Assembly: GCA_030248215.1 (NCBI GenBank)
Contig: JASANG010000836.1
Location: 1-64,000 of the forward strand
Direction of reading: 5' to 3'
Length of the DNA stretch: 64,000 nt
Source of the DNA: Enoplolaimus lenunculus
Taxonomy: Eukaryota > Nematoda > Enoplea > Enoplida > Thoracostomopsidae
Under the pieces are notes generated by a model. The model was not told the DNA's origin. It did not search any database and saw only the letters and a program-made list of their open reading frames with translations. Shown piece by piece: positions 32,701 through 45,552 of the stretch. The translations under genes and the position numbers were made by a program. The first letter of the stretch is position 1; each line of letters opens with the position of its first letter.

Positions 32701-34146
32701 ATTACGCAAGTGTATATCTGTCGGGGTTCGATGGGTAATTATCGTTCCGGTCGCAGTTCTGAAGATGGGATACGTACGCAGCTAAATATTAGCGCGAAGC
32801 ATGCTTTTAGCGGCGTTCTTAATGAAACGAGTAACCCAATAATGAAAATCATTTCAAATTCCGGTTCCTGTTATTATTTCGGCAAAAAATTTTGGTTCCA
32901 ATGCCAGTTCCGGTAAAATTTAGTAGTTACTATTACAGCCATACAGTCGAGTTGGTCGTTGTGGGATGTATCTGATTATTTGGCGAATATGACTTTAGCC
33001 AGTTTTATTAGTCGCAGAGTTGTATAACATTTTACAACTACTAAGTAAATATATACTGTGTAACCGGATATCAAAATACTTAACCCAGGTGTTATATTGT
33101 AGCTTGCAGTGAACTCGGAACCGGATGCTATTCAGTGCTTATATCTATAAAAGTTAAAAATTAGTATTAATTCAAGCATCAAACTGTTGTGTAACCATAT
33201 CAGACGTGTAAGTGGGTAATGATTTTTTAACCTCGATGCGCTGTACCCACGGAAATTAGATTTTTTTACCCGTGGGTATACTCGCGCAAAATTTCTTTAC
33301 CCGTTAGCCGCCTTTACTCGCTTAAAAGTCCTTTACCTTTACCCGCCTTTGTTTTTTTCTTCTGCGTTCAATACAATTGTGTAATTTTACAGTGCATTGA
33401 TATTACTCGCTACTTATTTCTCACTCATATGGTAGAAACAGTTTAATTCAAGTTTTTGTACGTTATCTGGTTTCAAGTTTCTTATGAAAATTTTAGGCCT
33501 ACTTGTTGTGATATGTTGTATAAAATTCAGCATCATTTGTCGATTAAATTGTTTTCGATAAGTTAACTTATCAATAATTGATTGTAGTTTGGCTTTACAG
33601 GGTCAAAACATGATTGTCATTGTGTTCATGCAACGTTTTTTGAGAATTGTTGCCAGCCAACAGACACCCTATATCAATATTATACTTGTTAATACAAATT
33701 ATCCGCATAGTCACCAATGTTTTAGTTCCGTTTCCGATTCCAGTATAAATTTGTTGTTCCGATTTCGATTACGGTATAATTCTGTTCCGTTTTGCACCCT
33801 GATAAATAATATATATTTCATATATTAATATGTATGTATGGTATGGCAAAAATTGTACAAAGGATATTTTGAATTATTGCTGGCATTTGACGGGCTTGGC
33901 TGGTCCTAAAGTTACCCTGTTGAATGTAGTAAAACGGACGGTTGAACCGCTCAACATTTGATTAATGACACCACTCGATTCAGTTGAATTGGATGGATCC
34001 TATCCATTATTACGTATGGTACGTGTTGATTTTTTGTATTACTTCCTTGCTGTGTTTATAAGTTCTCACAGGTAGGTTAGGTGAAGTATGTGGTTCTACA
34101 GTGTGGTAGGATTGGTGCCTGAATGTCGGTTGTGTGGGTTGTACTG
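32701..34146. other. repeat fragments, no gene seen
   Basis: Contains CCGG-type MITE debris (32720-32925), an ACCCGTGGGTA palindrome element (family L, about 33205-33350), and a truncated B2 MITE right half ending TTTGCACCCTG at about 33800. No coding exon recognised. Confidence 0.45.
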
Positions 34147-34273
34147 ATTATAAGCATATTCCTAAGCCTAAGCCTAAGCCAAGCATAAAAGCATAAAAAA
34201 TAGTCTAAAGCTTAATCTTACTCTATTGCAGTCCCACAGAAAAACGTTCCGCCCCTGATCTGTACTTGGGCCG
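34147..34273 (-). mobile_element. TTAGGC-bearing MITE, copy A6 (left end missing)
   Basis: Begins inside the element at TATAAGCATATTCCTAAGCC and ends CGCCCCTGATCTGTACTTGGGCC. The outer left repeat is absent, so this is a truncated copy. Confidence 0.7.
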
Positions 34274-37200
34274 TTGTACCTAAGTAACGTATAGTGTGTT
34301 TAGTTGTGTACTCACACGTGTTTAATATGGAATGCATGTCGGGGGTACGGGCTGAAGTGGTGGGTGACCCTACTAAATATGAGTCGGTTAAGCATTTTTG
34401 AAGCGGGGATACATTTTTACAGTTAGCACTTTTAGCAATTGGGGGTTATAATCTGAATAAGCAGCAGGTTTTCAGTTTCGATGGTTGTAAGCTGTACCAA
34501 GGGCTCATGAATACGCCAGTGTTAGCACCAGCAGTTTGAAACCAGAGTCAGTTTGTTGCAAAAGTGAAATCACGAACTCAGTCTGTAGTAGACCTTTTTG
34601 TGAAAAAGCGACCCGCTGGCTAATGTAAGGTTTCGGTACTGCCATGGTTGGGAGTGCGACTAATCTGGTTGTTATGGCTGACGGCGTAACCAGGAGATTA
34701 TGGGTCAAAGCATCCCTCCGTGTCATTCTGGCTCTGATAAACCACCTCCAAAACGAGTGTAGGCTTAGGTTTCAACGAACGCGTGCCTAAACGTAAGATA
34801 AACGTTTGTCTTTAATTTTACATAAGTCCAAATCTAAGCCTTAACCTAAAATGTGAGGGAAAGTGTACAAGAACCGCAAGGGCGTTGCCAGATGGGGTTT
34901 CAGGGGCCAAACCCGATTTTGGGATATTTGCACCGCTGTTTGAGAGTTATTTCCCGAGTGAGTTTGTGAGCCAGACAATTTTTTAACTGTTTCCGATGAT
35001 TTCTACAACAGCCTGTAAAAGTGCCGTTTGCGAGTCGTTCCATAAATTCCTTGGAGCAAATATTTGATTTGTTTGTTTGGTGCACTGATAATACTTTAGA
35101 GTGCATGGGCGGATTTATCACAAAAAAATTCGTTGAGAAAAATTGTATTTTTTACAAAAAAATTTCCGAGACCAAATAATTGTAAGGTAGCAGGGACGTT
35201 ACCATTTTATTACCAAAAATTCCTGACGGGGGCGTAGGTCCACCAGCCGAAACCCCTCGGGATCCGCTAGTGTTTTTGTGCAAGAGTCGAATAAAGCAGG
35301 GGTTGATGTTTAGATTTGACAACGACTAAAGAATACGACTTAACCAGGCAGGACAAAAGAGTCTTTTGGTTCACGCGTTGGGGTTTTCATTGCTGTTGGT
35401 GCGCTGACTGTGTGTGTTTGGGCTGTAGGTTCATGATGTGGTTTTGTTAGGCTCTACAGGGTATAGTAGAAAAGTACACATGTGTACTACAGTGTTGTGA
35501 TTATGTATAATGTAAGTATGTATGTGTATTTATGTTTGGGCTACTGTTATTATCTGTAGATATGTATGAATCTTTGTATGTGGCTCCCTACGAACGTATC
35601 ACCCACCCACGTATGAAAAATATACTACGATCATTATATATAATGTTATGGACATATGTATACACACGTATATATTATGTTATGGGAATATTTGTGTAAA
35701 TAATGACGTGTATAAATCTGGTTTGTTCATATATAATATATGTTTACGTTTTTATGTGTGTATTTATGATTAGTATATATTATGCACTATGGTAAAGTAT
35801 ATATATTACATGTATATGCATATATCAGCCAGACAACTAGGAATTGTTGGTAGACGCGTCAACAAGATTTTTAGACAGAATTACAATTTTCTTAACTAAA
35901 TTCTTTTGAAAAAACATTTTCGGGGGTTAACTTGTATTCACGGCGCCTGCCGCCCCCCCCCCGTCCCGTCCCGATCAAACGTAAGTTCAGCCTTACCGAA
36001 TGTATGTGTAGCTAATAGTTATATAAAATAAATACATATGCACATATGTTTGTATTAAATACATATGCACACACATATATAATGCTCATATGTATAAAAT
36101 AAATATATATGCACATATGTGAAATATATATACATATGTGTAGATATGGTCGATCATGTGAGAATAGAACCTAATGCATTAGATACTATATATGTTTAGT
36201 TTTCGGGTTCACAATAGCGCTTGTGTATTCGTCGGTTTTATATGCTGTATATATGTTTAGGTAAATGGTTCTTACTATTAACGCGTTTATGCTGGCGGTC
36301 GATTTTCGGATAACGATTTTACCAATATTAAACTGGAACCGGATATCCGGTCGATCCCTGGGAATTCGGTATTTTAATAGCTTTGCAGCGAGTTTAGTCT
36401 GAGTTTGAAATTTTTTTACCACAACTGTTTGCATTTAATTTGCTGTAGGTTTTTTTGCGAATTTTAAGATTGGCAACTGCAGCCTGTCGCATGTTTGAAA
36501 ACGTATTACTAAGGGTGGCGGTATACTTTTGTTGACGTCCGGTGCCGTCCGTCACCTTGCGGTGTCGTACGTTATGAGCCCGACAGCGACGGACGTCATC
36601 AAAAGTATACCGCCACCTTTACTGGTGATAGGTGCTAGACACAGTGTAGAATGCGGACGCTTGTTCGTTAGACACGGTCGGGTATCCCTAGCATCGTCAC
36701 AATGCCGGGTATTTGCTGTATTAACGAGCCAGCAGGATTCAATCGGAATTCCGATGCCGGCTCAAAATTCCGGCAAAATTTGACTTCCGATTCCAATTCC
36801 GCTTCCGACACCATCTACTTCCGGTTGGAACCCAGCAAAGGCCGAGGTCGCCGTTTTAGTAGACAACAAAACGCATGTATTGGTGTGTCATTTTTGATAG
36901 GGTTGTTATGTTGTTGTGTTGGTTTGGTTGTGTTTTTTTTTGTTTTGGCAATTTAGTATAGATGTCTTTGGTGCTGGTTTTCTGTTGGTTCAGTTTAAGG
37001 ATGCTTGGCTGGACGCTCGCTTAGCTCTGCAAGTGACTTGGGATTTGTTAGGTTCGGATGTTGAGTTGAAGTTGTGATGTGGGATAGTTTGACGATGACT
37101 AGGGTGTTAGCAAATGCTGTTGGCGGTGTTAACGTTGTGTAAAACGGTTCCGGTATGAGATAGCTTGCTTGCATCTTCTGTAGTTCTCAAACGGTTGGCA

Positions 37201-37539
37201 ATATTTGAAAGTCGATTAAATACTGTTGTTTTTGTCCAGACCGGATAATGGAATTTCAACCGGAACCGGATGTTTGCCGGCGGTTGATCAGCGGTTAAGT
37301 TACTGGCTCGAAGCTGGTCTTTAAACCTGTCTGCCTGTACATTGAAACCGAAAACAGAAATACGTAATGTCGATTTGTTGTGAAATGTAACGTATTCGGT
37401 TGATTGTAAACATCCGGTGTACATTTGGTTTAAACCAAATTTTAGGCTGGATGTTGATGTTCCGGCAGGTTCTAAACCGGAACTTAATATCCTGTCGCAT
37501 CCTGTGTGATTTTGGTGGTAAATCAATTTGCAAGACCCA
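34274..37539. other. gene-poor region with AT microsatellites and MITE debris
   Basis: TTAGGC-like words at about 34755-34850; a GGATCCGCTAGTG-type repeat at 35180-35275; TATATA/CATATG-rich simple sequence at 35500-35830 and 36000-36190; CCGG-type MITE debris at 36310-36365, 36735-36835 and 37237-37505. Two minus-strand frames near 34505-34726 and 34900-35121 have no recognisable domain and are not called. Confidence 0.45.
36512..36619. mobile_element. MITE family F (TA-flanked GGTGGCGGTATACTTTTG palindrome) nested in family E
   Basis: AGGGTGGCGGTATACTTTTG at the left and its complement CAAAAGTATACCGCCACCTT at the right enclose GACGTCCG/CGGACGTC arms, so nearly the whole 108 bp can fold back. 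It is flanked by TA. The sequences outside (CGTATTAC and CTGGTGATAGGTGCTA) join into a family E MITE sequence, showing that F inserted into E. Confidence 0.75.
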
Positions 37540-37685
37540 GGCCCGTAGTCAGCTCACCTTGCCAGGGTGGTGCTAAAAAATTTTCGGGAGAGGCATTCAA
37601 GGGTTTTTAATGACTTGCCAGCAAAGTTGAAAATTTTCTAGGGGGGGTGCTGAGCCTTATCTGCTTTCCCCCCCGGCTACGGGCT
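37540..37685 (+). mobile_element. MITE family C, copy 5
   Basis: Starts GGCCCGTAGTCAGCTCACCT and ends CCGGCTACGGGCT, with the core GACTTGCCAGCAAAGTTGAA. It is the best-preserved pair of ends in this family in the window. It lies about 320 bp upstream of the rab-3 start codon. Confidence 0.7.
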
Positions 37686-38003
37686 CGCCAACACCTATGT
37701 TTTACAATTTTATATTCTTTTTTTGCTTTTTTCAGCTAATATATACATATACTGAACGTATGCTGTGTGCAGCTGTTATTTATGTTTAGCATAAATATCT
37801 TTATGGTAGCTCAAATTATTGTTTTTATCGTATAGAACCATAAAAAAACCCCCCACGTTTAATACTAAATAAATTCGCTCGAGACTGAACTGTGTTGAAT
37901 TGCAATTAGTGGTGGCGTGTCAAAATTTGATTGGACACCGAAATCATACTATTAGCATACGGTCAGCGATCGATAGTGCAACGGCGTGAACAGCGTTTGA
38001 AAT

Positions 38004-41000
38004 ATGGCGGCAGTTCAAAATGCGGCCGGCGGCGGCGGTGGGACGGATCAAAATTTTGATTATATGTTCAAATTGCTCATCATTGGCAACAGTTCCGTTG
38101 GCAAAACGTCGTTTCTGTTTCGTTACTGCGATGACTCATTCACGTCTGCCTTTGTGTCGACCGTTGGCATCGATTTTAAAGTCAAAACGGTGTTTCGCGG
38201 CGATAAACGTGTCAAATTGCAAATATGGGTAAGGTTTTGTTTCAATTTTTGGTTGAATATACGTTTAAATATGACGTGGTCTGGCTGGGTATTTTTTTTT
38301 TTGACATCCGGTTAAACCCGGCTGTCCGGATAGGGCCGGAGCAACCACCCCCATACCCCCGTTTGGGGGGGGGCACCCACCCTGACTGACCGGTTGAAAG
38401 AAAAAGCGCCCAAGTTTTAAAATGCGTCTGGCTTCTCGTTCGCGAGTTTGGGTGCTCCCATCCTGAAGTTTGGGGGGAACCCTCACCACTGTCGTCTCGG
38501 GCACTGAGTCCGGATTGCATGTATGCGTATAATTTGGTTTTAGTTTTGAAACCTATTATTGAGACACAAAATAGTTAAATTTATACAGGGACCAACACCA
38601 GTTGAGACTGGACATTGTCCCCGCGCTCCTGTGCTATTTTTGTGCAACAAAATATTTTTTCCTCTTTTTTCCGACGGTTTTGGAAAAAAGTGGAAAAAAT
38701 AAAATATATTTCGGTAATTTCTTTCGATTAACTTTTTTTGCATTGGAAAACAGAAAAAATGATGTTTTTACGACATGTTTTTGGTTAATTTTTTTGTTGC
38801 CGATGCCCATCCCTGTAGCAGAACCGCAGTGTCATTGAATGAAATATTTATTTTCAGGATACTGCGGGCCAGGAACGGTATCGAACGATAACAACGGCGT
38901 ATTATCGCGGTGCGATGGGCTTCATTCTGATGTATGACATCGCGAACGAAGAATCGTTTAATAGCGTTCAAGATTGGTTAGTTTGAATACGGGCCGGGAT
39001 TGGTTAGTTTGAATACGGGCCGGGATTGGTTAGTTTGAATACGGGCCGGGATTGGTTAGTTTGAATACGGGCCGAGATTGGTTAGTTTGAATACGGGCCA
39101 GGATTGGTTAGTTTGAACACGGGCCGGGATTGGTTAGTTTGAATACGGGCCGGGATTGGTTGTGGATTTTTCACGGTTGCGCTAGCGCAATGTATCGATC
39201 CGCAGCTCAGGTAACCGCAGACTGTTTTTATCAATCGGTAGTCGAGTGAATTGTATGCAGTACCATACCATTAGGGATGCGCTATGCATAGATTGAGTAT
39301 AAGGCTTACCGAGAGCATTGCAGTTGCAACTATAGCGTGTGTAGTGAACATGGCTTCACTATCGTTTAGAGTATTTTGTCGGCTTAAAATTTCAATTTAT
39401 TAAATTAAGCGGATGACATCTTAAATCCTGGGGGGGGGGTTTAGTTTTGATTATCGTAATGCACTTTTGGGTTGGTTTTTAATGTGATCAGGTTGCTAGA
39501 GGCCACTTGCAAATGCAATCAGACTAATGTTGTCACGTATTGAGCATATTTCTATATATATGTTTGTATATATATCAAGGTTTAACAGAGATTCCTGTTC
39601 CGGGCGGAATTCCTGCAGAAGTATATTTCTGTTCATGTCCGGCTAAATTTTTGAAGCGTTAACTTTGGAAATTAAAAATAACGCTTCAAAACTGTTACTG
39701 TAAAAGCAGTTTGTTCTTTGTGCCTTAACTTGCTAAAATATGTAACAGACACTTAGGCAACGCGCGTAAACTTTATTCCCTGGGATATTATGTAATTGCA
39801 TGTATCTCAGACAGTCCCAGGAATATATTCAGCTGTATATGTAACATGTCATTAGGTGGGTGACACCACCTTACGCCACGCCACCAATCCTGTGACTGCG
39901 TGCTTTGTCTGTAATGTTATGGTATATTTGATAGGTGCACACAAATCAAGACATACTCATGGGATAACGCTCAAGTGGTATTAGTTGGCAACAAATGCGA
40001 CATGGAAGACGAACGTGTTGTATCGTATGAACGTGGGAAGCAACTTGCAGATCAGCTAGGTGGGTACATATATTAATCTCTATATATAAGGGCTCATAGC
40101 CAGACGGAACCAGGGGTGCTCATCTCCTAGAAGAATTCCCCCCAAGAGAAATTTCAACCTTGCGTGTAACTCATCGAAAATCCTTGTTTGTATGCCCCTG
40201 AAAAATTGTAGCTCCCCCTCCGAGCAAGGCGAGCTGGCTTCGGGCTTCTATGTTTATACGGGTATGAGTTTTTGCCGGATAATAAACCGGAATCAGATAT
40301 CCGATCGCACCCTATGTATATATGCATACGCATTTCCTCGGCGGAATCGTATTCAATGCAGAGTATAGAGGATTCATCGCCGTTTGTTGCTCTGAATTCT
40401 GACGCGAGGCTGGGAAAAGACACTTTAAAAATGTTTAAAACATTGCCGCTCGCTTCACTCGCGCGATTTTGTCCACTGCCAAAATTGTATTGGAGGTGCG
40501 GAGCCAATTATTTAACAGCGTCGTTTACCCGCGGAACCTTTGTGTCGCTTGTCACAGGAAAACTACACAGTAGTTATATACCTGTATATGGCAACTGCTT
40601 GGTTTGAAATTTATTGTATTTAATTTAAGTTAAGTGGTCGGATATTACGCTGGAACAGCTCAGAGATCTTTGTTCAGTGTTAAATCGAGTTCAATGTGTA
40701 TTTGATAGTCAAATGCCCCAACTATTAAGGTTATAGATAGGTTCATTTGGTTGGTTGTTTACAACAATACTCTATTTAGTGGATAGATACGAAAGGGTAG
40801 AAGGGAAGGCTTTAGGGGACAGGGTGCGACCGGATGTTGATTTACCGGATACCGGAACCGGATACGGATATTGAAGTTTTTACCGGAACAGGAAACGGAT
40901 ACCGGATATTGTACGTATATGTTAAAATAATTTATTTTTTCGTTGTATTTTAGTGTGCTTACGGTTTTCGTCTATTATAAAATTCGTAATTACTGCTGAT

Positions 41001-43480
41001 AAACGGAACTATTTTAATGCAAAAGTGGGTTTAACTCTCGTTCGCGTAGACAAGTTGAAAGTAGCTGAAAATTGTCAAAACTTGAACATCTTGACATGCC
41101 CAGAAATGTAATCGCAGCAAAAAGTTAAAGACGCTCACTTGTAAAAAGCTGTTTTATGATATTCGGCACCACAACCGTAAATATCCGGTATCCGATAGGT
41201 TTATACTGGATACCGGAACCGGATACGGATATCAGTTTTTGCCGGATATTAAACCGGAGCCGCATATCCGGTCGCACCCTGTTAGGGGGATATCGCTTCG
41301 TGACTCTGGCTAGAGGTATCATAATTTATCCCATGCTATGCTCGTTCGCAAAAAAAAGCGTTTACTCGAGGTTATTTCGTCTCGAAATAATATCCGCGTT
41401 ACGCGCCTGTTAGTAGAGTTAAGTCAAATAGATTTTCAAGGTCGGCTGATTTGATCATGTCAGCATACTTGAAAGGCAACGTTGCAAAATGATACATAAC
41501 CGGTGGGGTACGACTGTATTTGTAAATCCCTCAAATGCCTGTCGTTCTTTTGTATAAGGTTTTGAATAAAGACTCACAATTTTTGAGTCACGCACTCGAA
41601 TTCAAAAAATCCCACCAAAATTCGAAAAATCGCTTCGAATTTTGTGAATGCAAAACCTTGATGGTGATTGCAGTGAACTGTACCGTTGAAAACCGAGGCT
41701 AAGTCTCGAGAGCCGAGTCTGTAGCCCTTGGATAATCTGCCAACTAAATTTTAAAATAGTAGCGTCTGCTCATTTAGCCAACACCAGTTGAGTAGTTGGA
41801 TAGGAAAGCAGAAGAATTAGGGTCGCGTTGTACTGTGCCGCAAGATAAAAAAATTTTGCTTACAAATTGATATGCTATATCGTGTGCCAATGCGGTATAA
41901 TAACAATTCGTTACCTGACAACTCGTCGTTCGAAAAGTTGTAATCCGAAATTTTATTGACTCGACCGTTCGTCTTCCGTCATTAGGCTTAGGCTTATAAT
42001 TATGCTTAAAATTATTCACAAGCTTTAGGACACTGTTGGGCGACGAAAGTGTTGCAAAAGTATAGCGTCATCCGAACTTGTTCTGGGTGATTGTTCTGTT
42101 GTGATAAAACAAATTTTATGCTGTGTTTTGTCTTACAGGGCTTGAATTTTTTGAAACATCAGCGAAAGAAAACGTCAATGTGAAAGCGGTATTCGAGCGA
42201 CTGGTGGACATAATATGTGATAAAATGGCCGAGTCTCTTGATAATGACCCCAGTGTGACACAGGTGAGCTACGACTGGCACTGGTTTTCTGGAAATATAA
42301 GCAACCTGTCATGATTTGTGCAGTACTGCATGCAGCGCCTTGTTGTTGCGGTTGTGATGCCATCAAAATAGGTTCGGCAAAAGCTTGGAGGTTCGGAACC
42401 GGATTCTCGTTTTGAAAAAAGAGACGTATCCAGCCAAGTTCAGAAACACCAGCTGTTTGTGTTTTTGGAATTGAGTTGGAACAGACTGAATCGTTTTTCG
42501 GAAGATTTTTGGGGTCTGCGGTTGTCAACTGGTGTGACGACTTTAGTTTTATACAATACTTGCAAGTCTATGACGGACGAGAGTTTTCGAAGTCAGCGAA
42601 TCTGTTCGGAATCGTTTAAATTTTGGCTATGGTGCACACTTAGGAGGATGTCATGGCATTTTGAGCAAGTCATATGCATAGAGCCTACCGTGAAGCGGTC
42701 GCATGCATATATACGTTTGGTTAATCGGCATCGATATCGGCAATAATCGGCACTTTTTGTGGATATTGGCATCGGCACTTTAGAAGTGGTGCCGATACTT
42801 TTTGCACATAGCAGTCAGTTGAAATGCTTTACTTTCGGATTATAGTTTTGATGGTATTACTGCCGCTAATAATTGTTAGATTTTATATAAATGCTCATTA
42901 AATTTTAATGTGGCAATCTTAGCGGTTCTTCAAGAATCTTGTTTCATGTTTTATTACAAGGCGCCTGCCACGACACGCCAGACAAAAACAGCCACAAACA
43001 GCGACAAAACCCAGCCACAATACAAGCCAGACATTAACCTAATACTACGCATAAACTTCAGGCTAAACCCTAAACATAAACATACGCCTAATCGTAAGTC
43101 TAAACTTTCCAGTCTCTAAGTTCACAACCTCATTGTTTTCCTGTGGACAGTTTTCTCTATACATGGCATGGGCCAAAATTGGTATCGGTGTCTGTCTCGG
43201 CATAATTTCAAAATAGATTTAGCATCGACAAAAATTTTGGTATCAGCACATAACGATTTATGAATTGGTTTCTGATATGGCACGACGCGTATGAGGCGAT
43301 TCGCGTTCGATGTCGCACTCCGCGGGAACGCAACAACATCGCGGAAACGTATTGCGCCACCCACACTCCTTTAATGGTGTTGTTTTCTTGCAAGCTGCGA
43401 TATTTTTGTTTTAGGCGAACAAAGGAACACGATTGGTCGATATGCCTGCGCAACAACAGTCACAATCGTGTAATTGCTAA
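38004..43480 (+). CDS. rab-3: RAB-3 small GTPase (5 exons, 219 aa, complete)
   Basis: Exons: 38004-38228, 38858-38976, 39935-40059, 42139-42263, 43415-43480. All introns are GT-AG with consistent phase. The protein has every G motif: GNSSVGKTS at 28-36 (P-loop), Thr53 in switch I, WDTAGQE at 75-81, NKCD at 134-137 and ETSAKE at 162-167. It ends in Cys-Asn-Cys, the double geranylgeranylation site. [14 protein letters not shown] and [19 protein letters not shown] are hallmarks of Rab3, and the 219-residue length matches Rab3 proteins. Only the N-terminal tail (Gly run 9-13) and the hypervariable segment before the CxC look divergent. Rab3 sits on synaptic and secretory vesicles and regulates docking and calcium-triggered release. 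Intron 2 begins with a 26-bp tandem repeat containing the donor site. Confidence 0.97.
38971..39165 (+). repeat. 26-bp tandem repeat duplicating the rab-3 exon 2 splice donor
   Basis: Seven full units of GGATTGGTTAGTTTGAATAC+GGGCCG (38971-39152) and a partial eighth (to about 39160). Unit 1 overlaps the last six coding bases of exon 2 (AGATTG) and its donor GTTAGT. Every later unit repeats ATTG|GTTAGT. Units differ at only a few positions, so the expansion is recent or homogenised. Confidence 0.95.
40090..40248 (-). mobile_element. MITE family C, copy 6
   Basis: Lies in rab-3 intron 3. GGGCTCATAGCC opens and GAGCTGGCTTCGGGCTT closes the element, with the minus-strand core TCAACCTTGCGTGTAACTCA. 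Confidence 0.65.
40820..41281. mobile_element. hAT-like MITE family B3 (CAGGGTGCGACCGGAT), 462 bp
   Basis: Lies in rab-3 intron 3. Ends CAGGGTGCGACCGGATGTTG and CATATCCGGTCGCACCCTG are inverted. The flanking octamers TTAGGGGA (40812-40819) and TTAGGGGG (41282-41289) differ at the last base. Internal CCGGATACCGGAACCGGATA motifs relate it to debris at 120-320, 19307, 36310, 44890 and 46925. Confidence 0.85.
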
Positions 43481-43702
43481 TATTGTTATTTAGTTTTGCT
43501 TTTATTTATTATTGAAATGCATTATATTTACGATACGTTATAATATGTATGTATTTATGTATATTTATTTTAATACCCGTGATGGATTCAGAAGGGTCTG
43601 ACGTAGAATGTCACAATTCTAGTGCTAAATGTTAATACAAAATTTTGGTTTGCTGGCAATGTGTTGACTTCAACTACATTGTGTATGTAGTTGAATTGAA
43701 TG

Positions 43703-43842
43703 TGATAGGGTGACGTCATACTTCTGATGACGTATGGCGCCGTACATCACCGTAATGCATCGTACGTGAATGACGGACGGCGCCAGAAAGTTGGCGGACG
43801 AGTGACGGACAGGCGCCGCACGACAAGTATAACGCAACCCTT
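43703..43842. mobile_element. MITE family F copy, TA-flanked
   Basis: TA + GGGTGACGTCATACTTCTGA at the left and CAAGTATAACGCAACCC + TTA at the right form imperfect inverted ends. Internal CGCCGTAC and GTACGTGAATGACGGACGGC words match the palindromic element at 36512. Confidence 0.65.
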
Positions 43843-44680
43843 AGTATTACAAAACTGGCAATTACAAGAAGTGTGTTATAACTTCGTAGTGTCAGTTCCT
43901 AAGGATTTTAGTTGTAATTATTAATTATTTGCTTGGGATTCGATTTTCGGCTTCTGCAGTAACTAATTTTAATTTGAGGGAGGGATAAAGACAGCAGAGT
44001 TTCGGGGTAACAAAAATAAATGTTTGGTTCAGTAAGCGAAAAGATGGAAATTTTGAAATTAAGTGACGTATCATTTTTATTCTTAAAATGTTTAGTGTTT
44101 GTGTTTGGAGCCAGTGTTGAAATGGTGTCTGCATACTGAATTTAAAATTAATTTGAATTGATTAATATTTTGCATTTTTTTGTATAATTTAACAAAAATA
44201 CTGTGGTTTGTTTACTTGTTTTTCATTCCACAAAAATGTATTTCTCTCCATATATAATGTCTCAGTTGGTTAAATTGGTCAGAAGATTTGGCTTAGGTTG
44301 CAGCATAAACCAGCCAAGCCTTAGTTGAAGCCTTAAGGTTAGGCTTAGGAAAATAATATATAAACAGTAATGTGGTCATATATTGTGACAAAATTCATAT
44401 TTATTGGAAAACTGAAGCACAGGGCTTACACGATATCATTGTGTTTTAATGGTTTTGTTATTTTTATTACATAATTTGCCAATTTTCCTCAGTTGGATTT
44501 GCTTTGTTTGAGGGACATCCGATGTAAGTAACAATGTGAATTTAAGATTTTTATTTTTGACCAAGTTCAAATGTCGTTAGGACTTGCGTCCTGGCAGGTA
44601 ATATCATGTCATATGATTTAATATTGTTGCTATTTTTGTTGCAAATTCATATCATTTCTTCAATGTTGATCGTAATATAT

Positions 44681-44760
44681 GGGCGGAATACTGGTATAAG
44701 CATATTTCTATAAGCATAAGCCTAAGCCTAAACTGAAGCGTAAAGAATGAGCTTATGCCA
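44681..44760 (-). mobile_element. TTAGGC-bearing MITE fragment A7
   Basis: GGGCGGAATACTGGTATAAG followed by CATATTTC and a short CATAAGCCTAAGCC run match the left half of the family. The outer end and right half are missing. Confidence 0.6.
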
Positions 44761-45552
44761 ATATATCTGTGCATTTTATGTACATATGTGAAAAATTAGA
44801 AAGATATATGTACATATAATTTAAATTATGAAATTTCCACTGTATTTTTGAACGTTCTAAATTATTTTATAAATATGTATATATATACCAGAGTGCAATT
44901 TTTAAGCATATACCAAGCGGAAATAGAACCGGATACGGATAGTGAAGTATTACAGATGCTGAAATATTGGCCCTTTTTACCTGTATACTTTGCCGACGCA
45001 TAACTGAATTGCGGGAAAACTTTTACGTTCGCTGTCTTTTGTGAACTATATTACAAGTGGAATATTTAGAATATAACGTTGTGAAATAGAATATCTCAGC
45101 GTAGACCGGGTGTACGTAGTAGGTGCGCTGTTTTATTTTTCATTCAGACGGCTGCCGTTACCATGCCCCCCCCACCATAAAAATTTGAAAAAAATTTTAA
45201 GCAATGCCGGCTATTAGCGATTGTCGTACAAGAACAGCAAAAACGTAGTCTAAAACTACGTCATTAAAAATTTGAGGTGGTTCAATCCATATTGTGCTTG
45301 CAGTCTTTTGTAATTGCACAGTTTCCGGTGACGGCAGCCTTCTTGGGAACTCAATGAAAGCAATTTTTTTTCCTATGTGGGGGAAGGTTTTTTCAATTGT
45401 GGACGGAAAGTAAAGAAGCGTCCGTAAAATAGCTCACATGGCTTAAAATGCAAAATTCGCCCGTCTGTGAAGTTCAGTTTTAGCGTTTAAAACACGAAAT
45501 GATTAACGTCAGTAACGAGGGGAAATTAGAATAATAAAATGTCAGATTTAAG

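Larger units (their letters stand above)
38229..42138 (+). other. rab-3 introns 1-3: MITE content
   Basis: Intron 1 (38229-38857) holds a GC-rich block with C-runs (38325-38390). Intron 2 (38977-39934) holds the 26-bp array and a truncated MITE end near 39579. Intron 3 (40060-42138) holds a family C MITE (40090-40248) and a complete 462-bp CCGGATATCC MITE (40820-41281). Confidence 0.65.

Noticed and set aside
34505-35121. Two minus-strand frames of about 73 codons each
   Set aside because: No recognisable motif, no phase-consistent splice sites joining them, and they sit among repeats.
36529-36956. Two overlapping plus-strand frames of 84 codons
   Set aside because: They cross the family F MITE and CCGG-type MITE debris.
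38971-39165. CRISPR-like regular repeat
   Set aside because: The units are directly adjacent without spacers, and the genome is eukaryotic. It is a minisatellite.
40272-40607. 111-residue plus-strand frame in rab-3 intron 3
   Set aside because: No domain, no splice context, and an antisense frame of similar length. It is chance or repeat-derived.
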